In this document: positions 45,444 to 55,905 of the stretch, piece after piece
How the letters are laid out: the number at the start of each line of letters is the position of its first letter
How positions within the stretch are numbered: the first letter of the stretch is position 1
Origin: Panicum virgatum
Taxonomy: Eukaryota > Streptophyta > Magnoliopsida > Poales > Poaceae
NCBI RefSeq assembly: GCF_016808335.1
Contig: NC_053149.1
Location: 22,004,451 to 22,068,450, forward strand
DNA: 64,000 nt
Direction: 5' to 3'
The notes under the pieces: generated by a model
Seen by the model: only the letters and a program-made list of their open reading frames with translations
Told to the model about the DNA's origin: nothing
Databases searched by the model: none
Program-made: the position numbers and the translations under genes

Positions 45444-48400
45444 TGTGACACCCTAGGTGTTTGCACCTTAGGGTTGCATACCTTTTATACACCATGTGCT
45501 TGTTTTACTTGAAAAAGGACCTTTTTGTAATTATAAAAGGGTATATGTGTAATATTGACTTTATGCAAGGGTCTTTCTATAGTTTAATTTGAATTGAATG
45601 TGTAATTGTTGCTTTTGTGGAGGGTTTATTTGCAAAATGTAGTGCAATGATTACATGGCAGAAAATCTTGCACTTTGATCTACATTTGAGTTGAAATTGC
45701 ATTGAAAAAGACAAAGTTCCTTAGAATTCAAATTTCCTTCTATGTTTTTCAAAATAACTCTTGAATCTTTGATCAAATGAATTTTTGCACAACATCAAAG
45801 TTGTAGATCTTGAAAAATGGGACAACTTTCATTTTGGGCACTTTTTCATTTGATCTTTGGTTTGAAAGTTATTGCCAGTTTACAGTTTGGCCCCTAGAAC
45901 TTTTGGAAATTGCAAAATAGTCCTCATCTTCTTCTCCAGCCTGCTTGCCTGCTCTGCTCTCCTCTACCGCCGCCGCTGTCCCGTGCCGCCCGCCGCCGTG
46001 GGCTGCCCCCAGGCCACCTCCTGCTTGCTGAGCATCCCCACACGTCGCGCCCAAGCCTACTCGCCGCCCTATCCCTTCGCGCTGTGCCCTCCCCACTCTG
46101 CCACGCAGCGCAGACCGACTACGCGGCCGCCACCTCGCCGCCGCCGTGGAGGACTCGCTGCAGCACCCCAGCTCTTATCCTCTCGCGCGCACCAGTACCC
46201 GGAGGACCCCCTCGTTCCATTCCCCTCACCCATTCGTTAGTTCTCCGCCCCCACACCCCAGAACACCGCCGCCGCTCCACCACGAACCCCGGCGAGCTCA
46301 CCCCCACTGCGGAGCCGCCATTCCAGAGCAGCTCCAACCCTACAGCCCCCACCATTAGCCGCGCCTCGACCTCACGCAGCTCCCCAGCCCTTTCCCCTCG
46401 CCTATTCGCCACCGGAGTCACCCCGCCGCCGTGCTCCGAGCTGGCAAGCCACCGCTCGCCATCGACACGCCATCTCCGGCCCTCCTCTCCAGTTCCAAAG
46501 CCGTCCAGAGGTCCGCGTTGGCCTGCTGATCTTTTTCCCCAACTCCATCCTCGCCGCCGACGCTCACCGTCGCCGGATTCGTCCGGTCAATGTCACTCCC
46601 CCTCTCTGACCTTGGCTAAGGACCTCGGGTTGGAATTTGAAGAAGCCCAGGGGGCTGTCTGCAAACCCAAGACACATATGAATAGTGCCTTCAGGGACTT
46701 GTTTGTTAGGATTTGCTGTAAACTTTGAAATTCAGTATAAATTCATAGGAAATTCGTAAAATAGCAAATCTTGATGTTTTGGAATCCTCTTGAAGAGATC
46801 TTTGCAACAGAATCATAAAATGTTAGGCTTTAGTTGCAAGTTTTTGCTGAAAAGTTTGATTTGTGTTACTAGTGCATAAATATTAGTTGATTTTATCTTT
46901 TTCTTGACTACTGTTTGAAGACTTGTCTTGCTCTGAAATTTTTATGGTGAAGTGCTAATGTGGTTGTAGTGGTTCTATAAAAATTCCATGGTCAGTTCTC
47001 TAGAGTAGCTTTTTCTTTGATTTAATGCTTGTTTAGTAGACTATCAAAATATTTATGAGTGATCTTCTTGAGTAGTATAACTTGTTCATAAAGTTTGAGC
47101 ATCAGTTCATGAATAGAACAGGAGCTAAAAATGAATCTTGCCAAACTGATGTCTGTTTTGTTTATTTTCTCAGAATTATTTTTGTACAGATAAAATCATG
47201 AAAAATTCGCAGTAGCTATTTCATCTCTGTTTCGACCTCCTGTTAAATTTTCAGCTATTGCTTACCTATAGTTTGGTCTGTATAATTCAAGCTTTTTCTA
47301 GATGTTATCTGAGTGAATGAATTATTCTGAATAAATGGCTACATGTTATGGCATGATTTTTACAAGGTAGATTACTTTGTTCATGTTCTATTTAGTGTAA
47401 TCTTGGCAGAATTTATTACTATTTGTACTCTGAGTAGTTGATTTATTAGCAAACTATGTTTTGTTTGTTATAGAAAACCACCCCCACTTGTTTATGGAGT
47501 AGTCCACTTCATTTGTGCTGTTGATCATGATGCCTTGTGTAGTTAAATTTGTTAGTTAACTACTCTATAAACAATTGCCCATGTGTTATGATTGTTTGCC
47601 AGTTGTTAGCCTACAACTTTACCATGGTATGAGTGTATAATGTCACCTCTTGCATTTCATATAGATACGACTACTTTGACGGACGGGACGTACGAGTTGA
47701 TCCCGGAGTCTGACGGAGGTGATCCAGAAGTCTAGGTGAATGCAGCTGAACTAACTGAAGCCCCGAACCAAAGTTCGAAAGAGCCCAAGGCTGTGTTAGC
47801 TAGCGACTACCGAGAAGGCAAGCCCCGGACATAACCCAGTTTTCAAATTATGCACTTTACTATTATTTATTTGTGCATTTACAGTTCTTAGGAGTTGAAT
47901 TGAAACCCTAGATGCATGATCTTAGAAACCCTTTGTACTGAACACTAGACTTGAGTTCAATTACTTGCTATGCTTATAGAATCGGTAAAAGTCGGGTGAT
48001 TGCCTGTCACTCCCGAGCTTTATAGGAGTTACTTGTTTTACTTACTGCTATAACCATAAGGACCACGGACGGACTTGTTGAAGTTCGTCTGTGTTGACAA
48101 AACTGATAAGGTCGCGGTGTGTGATAGTGGTGGTTAAGTTTTTGAAAGTACTAGCCACATGCCGTAAATATGGTACGTGGTAAGCCTAGTAACCGATTGG
48201 ACCGGGGAGTAGACATTACCTCTCACTCTCTCTTAGAAATAGGTTTTTATATGTTATTGTTGATCAACACCACGGCTACAAGGGAGGAAGTTGGTGCCCT
48301 GTAGTCGGGGAGAGTGATCCTTGAACTTGTTGTAATAACTATCATGCCTGTGTTGTAAAAGTTGTGGTTGTAATACCTCTGGACTCGCCTTCGTGCGGGG

Positions 48401-48550
48401 TATGCTTGTTCGATCCAAAACCGGTGGTTGTATCGGGACGTTACCCGACAGACCAAGGATTGTTCCGTTTGAAGTGCGTTTGAGCCAGTGTTGCCTTTAT
48501 GGTGATGGCCAGCGCACTTGAGCCAGAATAATTCAGGTGGTTCTGCCACA
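45444..48550 (+). repeat. Gypsy-2 5' LTR, internally deleted
   Basis: 3107 bp. After GGGGAGAGTGA (48311) it jumps to TGTAATAACTATCATGCC, which corresponds to a point about 700 bp further on in the right LTR. Confidence 0.93.
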
Positions 48551-48552
48551 GC

Positions 48553-48564
48553 TGGTATCAGAGC
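48553..48564 (+). other. Gypsy-2 primer binding site
   Basis: TGGTATCAGAGC two bases after the LTR; tRNA-iMet type. Confidence 0.95.
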
Positions 48565-49820
48565 TGCAAGCATACACCGGAGGTGTTGGAACCTTAAAAA
48601 TTGATTTCCTTATAAAATTGGTCAACATAGTTTTTCTTAAAACTGCGTTGGATTTCGTTAAGGGTTGTGCCTAGAACGTAAAGTCCTAGGGGAGTTTACG
48701 AGAGTTACTAGGTGGCTATTTGTGTATGGTTTATTTATTCTGACTTCCAGCACTTTACTTTTTGTCAAACCATACTCACAAGCAACCCTTAATTTTTGTA
48801 ACGATGCACCTACGCTCAGGTAAGAAGGTAAGGATCCTCAGTCAGCTGAGGGAGGCTGACCTTCCCGTCGGTGATGCGAGCCGAACGCTGCCCTCAAGCA
48901 GTGGCTTACTTGAGGTGCTCCCAATATACCAACTATCAGTTGGCTATATTGGAAGTAAAGTGTACTCAGTCAGCTGAGGGAGTCTGACCTTCCCGTCGGG
49001 GATGCGAACCGAATGCTGCGCTCAAGCAGTGGCCTACTTGAGCTGCTGCCAATATACTGACCATCGGTCGAGTATATTGGGAGTAAAGGGACTTGTGAAT
49101 ACACTATCTCGGTAGTGTATGTTAACGTTGGCCATATGGCGGAAATTGTATGGCTGACGCTTCTATATTGAGCGGTACTGTATGGGGACGCTTTCATGAG
49201 TGCTGGCATGAAAGGTTCAATGCATATATATATGTTCTATCACTTTTCTGCAGGTACGCTAACCACGATTCGATAAGATCAGAACGGTTAGAATATATCG
49301 ATTAGCTATATAGCGAGAGCCGTATTTATGTATGCCACCGTGCTGACCACATAAGCCCAACGATAGTTGGCGATTGTTTATTTTGTGAGGACGGTTAGGA
49401 CGTGCATGCATTTTTTATTGATGTTTGAATTGATTCCTAGAATTGAAGTTGTTATTTGAGCTTTTAAGGAATTTCTAGTATGAATCCTTCTAGATATGTG
49501 TTAGCATGTTTAAACCATGTTTTGAGCTAAATCTTGACCTTAGGAGCATGCTTGTTAAAATGCTTAGACTTTCTTGGATGAAAAATATGGTTTTGAGTCA
49601 TGCCTTCATCCTAAGCCCCATCTTGTTGTTATAAGGATCTTTTCATTCCTTAGAATCTCAAATGATGAACCAGTACTGTTTGTGGTTTATTATTTTCTGA
49701 GTTGGAATCATATCACCTTTTGAGTCAGATTCATATTTGCTTTACCGCAGTCTTCTTAAAACTTTATTTGAGAAGTCTTGAGATAAGTATATCACTCACA
49801 TTTGAATCTTTTTGATTCAG
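48565..49820 (+). other. Gypsy-2 structured leader
   Basis: No long open frame. An ATG (48804) gives a short frame starting MHLRSGKKV. CTCAG|GTAAGAAG at 48819/48820 is a near-perfect 5' splice site. A 128-bp unit is duplicated in tandem (48837-48964, 48965 to about 49090), and at least eight stem-loops lie between 48836 and 49214. Confidence 0.65.
48837..49090 (+). repeat. 128-bp tandem duplication with stem-loops
   Basis: Each unit contains CTCAGTCAGCTGAG, CTCAAG...CTTGAG (48893-48914; 49021-49042) and CCAATATA...TATATTGG (48921-48952; 49049-49080), all able to pair with themselves. The units differ at scattered bases, several of them compensated within stems. Confidence 0.8.
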
Positions 49821-50724
49821 ATGGCGGCTTGTCACCAGATCTATTGGGATGAGGAGGGAAATGCTCACACCGACTGTCTGTACTGGGAGGGTTTTCCGAG
49901 GATTCTATGGGATACACTCCGTATCTTTCACTACCCAGATCCACCTCAGTACACGGGACGCCAGTTTTCAAAGGATGGAGTTCAGAAGAACAGAGTTAGG
50001 ATGACTATTCCGCAGCACCCCACCCTGGATTGGCCACCTATTGATATTGAGGTGGTGGGATATCGTTTAGTGAACGCTTTTGAGACGGCAGCTCTTAGAG
50101 CTATCACTACTTTTTGTGAGCATCATCCCGAGGAGGTAGCCGCTTACCCGATTGGTTTGTTTTCCAGCACTCAGTGCTGGTAATGCAGAGTGGCTCTATA
50201 GGACTTCACACTTTGGGCACATGATTGGAGATGTAGCTGAGGAAACTATTGAGGCAGTAGTCAGATATATGAATGCCCAGTCTCATTATCAGCGTCTTCA
50301 GCGGCATCAGATGGACCATGTGATAGACTTAGCTCAGAGCTTCCAGCGAGGCCTTCGTTTGAGGGATACTCAGGTCCAGGGACTGCAGGATGCTGTTGCG
50401 GGAAGGGATCATATTATTGCACAGTTTGAGCAGCAGGTTATGGGGCATGGTGCCGAGATAGAGCAGCGCAACACCATGATTGGTTTTCTTCAGGGACAGG
50501 TGCATGAGCTTCAAGCAGATCTAGATGATGCTATGGCTCATATTGGTATGCTCCAGGAGGAGCCAGTTGCTCCAGCTACGCCTGCAGAAGCAGAAGAGGA
50601 TCCTGAGGAGATAGAGGGAATTTCAGAGATTTCTTCTGAGCACGGACCTGCTGAGCCCAACCCACAGCCGGATGACTCTTCTTCCGGCAGTGCCTCTTCC
50701 GTTGGCAACCTTGATGACTTCTAG
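49821..50724 (+). pseudogene. Gypsy-2 ORF0 (extra gene upstream of gag), one frameshift
   Basis: Starts MAACHQIYWDEEGNAH at 49821, directly after TTGATTCAG, and ends SSVGNLDDF with TAG at 50722-50724, about 300 codons. A single extra T in the run 50160-50163 shifts the frame; the two parts overlap cleanly there. The N-terminal half has aromatic-rich motifs (YWEGFPRILWDTLR, FHYPDPPQYTGRQF). The C-terminal half is a long predicted coiled coil (RHQMDHVIDLAQSFQ, QQVMGHGAEIEQRN) followed by an acidic Ser/Pro-rich tail. I recall similar orf0 genes in rice gypsy elements of the RIRE3/RIRE8 kind; the function is not known. No enzyme motif is seen. Confidence 0.75.
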
Positions 50725-51355
50725 GTGTCTTAGGAGTTTCCTAGAGAGTTGATGGTCTTCCTTGTTGTAGCATATGTACATAGGGAAGGGATGTTGTAAA
50801 ATAGCCTTAGGTTAGAGTACCACTTGTTGTAACATATGTGGTAAAGGTGTGTGATGCTAGGTTGTGAGAAAAAGGCTACTTTGGATGTAATATAAGTAGC
50901 GACCACCAGTTTGGAAACTATGATCTTCCTACTTGTCAAATCTCTTCATTTGTGCACTCCTAGGCTGTTTGATGGATACGCATTTTGTGACTTGTGTGTT
51001 CACCAAAATTTTAGCCTATGGAATCTGTGAGGCTGTATTTGTAGTTCAATCACTACTCTAATCTCTGTTGATTAGCAGCGTAGCATAGAACAATAAAAAG
51101 TGAGTTGTTAGATTATCTTCTTTACCACTTTGCTCTCAGCGTTGAGTGTCACTACGATGCAGCATGAAGTTATCTAACAGCTGACCATTTCTAAGCTATG
51201 TTGATTGAACAAATATGTGTTATGCATATTTTGATATACTGCAATTTGTTATGTACTGCTGATTTTATTTTGTGATCCAATATATGATCATTACACATAC
51301 CATTGATTTTGGGAGAAAGAATATTGTATCTAATGGATATCTTCCATAATTACAG
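50725..51355 (+). other. Gypsy-2 spacer between ORF0 and gag
   Basis: AT-rich, no open frame. It ends CATAATTACAG directly before the gag ATG (51356), which is acceptor-like. Confidence 0.6.
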
Positions 51356-54300
51356 ATGATTGGTCATACTCGTGGAACGCCTGATGGCTTCACCTGTGAA
51401 GCTGGCAGTGGATCTCAGCAGCCACCGCCACCCCCGTCAAATCTGGCCGAGCTAATGGCCATGCAAACTGAGTTACTTCGTCAGCTGGTGCAAGTGCAGC
51501 AGAATCAGCCATGCCAGTAGCATGGAGGACGTGATGCACAACCAGCGGGTTACCAGGAATTCTTTGGTACCCAACCTCCACTATTCAGCAAGGCCGATGA
51601 ACCACTGGATGCTGATGCTTGGCTCCGCACTATTGAGTCCAAGTTTGGTTTGCTGACAGTACCTTGCGCTGATGCAAACAAAGCTCACTTCGCCGCCCAG
51701 CAGCTTCGTGGTTCTGCTCGTATATGGTGGGATCATTATTGTGCGATGCAGCCTGCTGGACATGTCATCTCTTGGGAGGAATTCCGGAATGCCTTCAAGA
51801 CGCATCATATTCCTGAGGGATTAATTGAAAGGAAGCTGAATGAGTTCTTGGCTCTAAATCAGGGAACCCGCACTGTTCTCCAATATGCACAGACCTTCAA
51901 TCATCTGTGCCAATATGCGGGCCATCATGCTGATACTGATGCCAAGAAGCGAGATCGTTTTCGTCGTGGCCTCACTACCAAGCTCAAGGAACGCCTGAAC
52001 CTTGTTCAGCCCAACACTTACAATGAGCTGGTCAATCTGGCCATTACTCAAGAGGACTGTATTGCTGCACACCGTGCTGAGAAGAAGCGGAAGGCACCAA
52101 CGGGACCCTCGAGTGCTCAGCCACAGAGGTATCGTCTGGTGCAGAATACTCCACCAAGACCTCCGCAGAGGAATGCCCCAACGGGCAGATTTGTTTTTAG
52201 GCCGCCTCAGCAGCAAGGAGGATTCAGACCTCCAATGCCTCAGTAGCAGCAGTAGCAGCAGCAGTCTGGCCAAAGGCCAAATGCCCCACAGTTCAATCAT
52301 GGAAATGGGGATAATCGATGCTTTAACTGCGGCAGTACTTCCCACTTTGCCAAGAATTGCCCGCAGCCCAAAAAGAATTATCCGAGGCAGAATTCTAACC
52401 AGAACAACAACAACAAGGGCAAGGGCAAGGGCAAGGGCAAGAGGCAAACAGTGCAAGTTCAGCAGGGGCGGATTAATTTCACTACTCTTGCTGACCTTCC
52501 CGAAGGAGCACCAGTCATGTCGGGTACATTCTCTATCCACAATAAACCCGCAGTTATACTATTTGATTCTGGTGCAACTCGTAGTTTTATAAGTGCCAAA
52601 TTTGGAGCAAGGTTAGGATTGGATTTTTGTCATGTCAAGAAATCTTACATGATAGTAACTCCTGGTGAGAAGATTGCTTCCAATCAAATTATTAGACAAG
52701 TACCAATTCAGTTGGGTAGTAAATTGATAAAGACAGATTTGATTTTGTTGAACTTAGAAGGCATGGATGTTATCCTAGGCATGAATTGGATGACCACACA
52801 TAAAGTACTGTTAGATATTTCTTCCCGAGCTGTCGAGATAGATTCACCTTATCAAGGAGCCACCATACTCTATTTGCCACAACGAGAGTACTTCAATTCT
52901 TGTGCTTATGCTATAAAAGACCTAAAGCTTGAAGACATTCCTGTTGTGTGTGAGTATGCGGATGTATTTCCAGATGACTTGCAGGGAATGCCCCCTAATA
53001 GAGATATCGAGTTTGTTATCGAGCTTCAACCCGGTACTGCACCTATTTCTAAAAGGTCGTACCGTATGCCTCCAAATGAGTTAGCAGAATTGAAAATCCA
53101 ACTTCAAGATCTTATTGACAAGGGTTTTATCCATCCAAGTTCTTCACCATGGGGATGTCCAGCCCTGTTTGTGAAGAAGAAGGACAACAGTTTGAGGCTA
53201 TGTGTTGATTATCGACCCCTCAATGCGGTCACTATTAAAAACAAGTATCCTCTTTCCCGCATTGATATCTTGTTTGATCAATTAGCTGGAGCCAAGGTAT
53301 TCTCTAAGATTGACCTTCGATCTGGCTACCACCAAATAAAGATCAGGCCCTGTGATATTCCAAAAACAGCTTTCTCAACCAGATATGGACTTTATGAATA
53401 TCTGGTTATGTCTTTTGGTCTTACCAATGCCCCAGCATATTTTATGTACCTGATGAATTCAGTCTTCATGCCAGAGCTGGATAAATTCGTCGTGGTATTC
53501 ATTGATGATATTTTGATCTACTCCAAGAATGAAGAAGAGCACACTCAACATTTGCGCATCGTTCTTCAACGATTGCGAGATCATCATCTTTATGCCAAAT
53601 TCTCCAAGTGTGAATTTTGGCTGGATAGTTAGAAATTCTTGGGTCACACCATCTCTAGTGAAGGAATATCTGTTGATCCAACTAAAGTTCAAGAAGTGAT
53701 GGATTGGGAATCTCCTACTTCAGTCCATCAGATTCGTAGTTTTCTTGGTTTAGCTGGATACTATCATCGATTCATTCCTGATTTCTCCAGAATAGCAAAG
53801 CCTATGACGGAGATGTTAAAGAAGGGAGTGAAGTTTGTTTGGAATGACAAATGTGAAGAAGCCTTCCAAACTCTCAAAGCACGACTCACTATTGCTCCAG
53901 TGTTGGCTACACCGGACAGTACCAAACCTTTTGATGTTTATTGTGATGCTTCTGGTACGGGACTTGGTTGTGTGCTTATGCAAGACAATCGAGTTATTGC
54001 TTATGCATCAAGAGCTCTCCGGAATCATGAGAAGAACTATCCAACACATGATATGGAGTTAGCAACTGTCATTCACGCTCTTAAGCTTTGGAGACACCAT
54101 CTTATGGGAACTCATTGTAATATCTACACTGACCATAAGAGTCTCAAGTATATTTCACCCAAGCTCATCTCAACATGAGACAGAGACGCTGGCTAGAGTT
54201 GATCAAGGACTATGATCTAGAAGTTCACTATCATCCAGGAAAGGCTAATGTGGTTGCGGATGCACTCAGCCGCAAGTCACAGTGCCATTGTCTATCTGTA

Positions 54301-55872
54301 GAGCCATTCAACAAAACTCTATGCCAGGAAATGATGAAACTAAACATAGAAATGGTACCTCAAGGAAGTTTGAACCATATATCTATTGAGCCTACACTTC
54401 ATGATAACATCATCATGGCACAATTACATGATGAGAGTGTCAAGATCATCAAGGAAAAGCTATCTCAAGGTGAAGCAAAATACAAGTGTTTCCGTGTGGA
54501 TCATAGAGGAATTCTATGGTTCGAATCTCGTCTTGTTGTACCCAGGAATCATCAACTTAGAAAGCAAATCCTTGATGAAGCACATCTATCCAAGTTTTCT
54601 ATTCATCCTGGGAGCACAAAGATGTATCAAGATCTTAAACAAAATTTCTGGTGGACTCGAATGAAAAGAGAGATCGCCAGATATGTTTCTGAGTGTGATG
54701 TCTGTCAAAGAGTTAAAGCTAGTCACTTGAAAGTAGCTGGTACTCTTCAACCTTTTCCCATTCCATCTTGGAAATGGGAGGACATCAGCATGGATTTTAT
54801 TGTTGGCTTACGCACTACTTCTCAGAAGCATGATTCTGTATGGGTAATTGTTGATAGACTCACCAAGACTGCCCATTTTCTACCTATGCATACGACTTAT
54901 TCAGCCAAGAAGTATGCAAAGATCTATCTTGATCAAATTGTCCGCTTACACGGAGTTCCAAAGACGATCATTTCTGATCGTGGGGCTCAATTCATTGCAC
55001 GTTTCTGGGAACAATTGCAAGAATCCCTTGGAACCAAATTGATTCGTAGTTCAGCTTATCATCCACAAACAGATGGGCAAACTGAACGAATCAATCAAAT
55101 TCTTGAAGATATGTTAAGGGCATGTGTTATCCAATATGGCAAGAACTGGGACAAGTGCCTAGCACTAGTTGAATTCTCTTACAATAACAGTTATCAGTCT
55201 AGCTTGCACATGGCACCATTTGAAGCGTTGTACGGTCGAAGATGTCGAACTCCTTTGAGTTGGTCACAAGCCGGAGAACGTAAAATCTTTGGGCCAGATC
55301 TAGTTACTGAGGCAGAAGAGAAAGTTAAAGTTATCCAGTCTAATCTTAAGGCAGCCCAATCAAGACAGAAAAGTTATGAAGATAAGAGAAGAGATCCTTT
55401 ACAGTTCAAGGTAGGGGATTTCGTGTATCTACGAGTATCTCCTAGTAGAGGTGTTCAACGTTTCAGTGTAAAAGGGAAATTAGCACCCCGATACATCGGA
55501 CCATTTGAAATCATTGAAACTTGTGGTCCAGTTGCCTATCGACTTCGTCTTCCTTCTCAGTTGGTCGCCATTCATGATGTCTTCCATGTATCTCAACTCA
55601 GGAAGTGCATCAAAGTACCTACTGAGATCCTTGAACCACAAGACATCGAGATTGAATCTGATCTATCTTATACGGAGTATCCGATCAAAATTCTAGACAC
55701 CAAAGAGAGAAGCACTAGAAGGGAGAAAGTTAAAATGTACAAGATTCAGTGGAATCACCATACTGAAGAAGAAGCTACTTGGGAAACTGAAATTTTTCTC
55801 CAAAGAAACTTTCCCGACTTTCTTAGGACCAATTCAGGTACCCAATCTGTTCCATTCCTTTTCTTCCTGTAA
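51356..55872 (+). pseudogene. Gypsy-2 gag-pol polyprotein, degenerate
   Basis: Starts MIGHTRGTPDGF. The gag core has RIWWDHY and EFLALNQG, then a CCHC knuckle [14 protein letters not shown] (52319-52360). The protease motif FDSGATRSF is intact (Asp codon 52565-52567). RT has FIDDIL (53504-53509), followed by RNase H. Integrase has the H-H-C-C finger, ISDRGAQF and TDGQTERI, and a chromodomain-like tail (QWNHHTEEEATWE) ends near 55840, with the stop at 55870. Breaks: TAG 51518-51520, 52244-52246, 52253-52255 and 53630-53632, and a one-base loss near 54153 at the end of RNase H. Three stops follow or precede Gln codons in CAG runs, as expected for CAG-to-TAG change. There is no intron in gag. 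Confidence 0.93.
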
Positions 55873-55887
55873 TCTCGGGGCGAGATT

Positions 55888-55905
55888 CCTTTTAGGGGGA
55901 AAGGC
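55888..55905 (+). other. Gypsy-2 polypurine tract
   Basis: TTTTAGGGGGAAAGGC directly before the 3' LTR. Confidence 0.85.

Noticed and set aside
45872..46728. 272-codon frame in the gypsy-2 LTR
   Set aside because: Pro/Ser/Arg low complexity. A related frame exists in the other LTR, but frames shift between copies; no domain.
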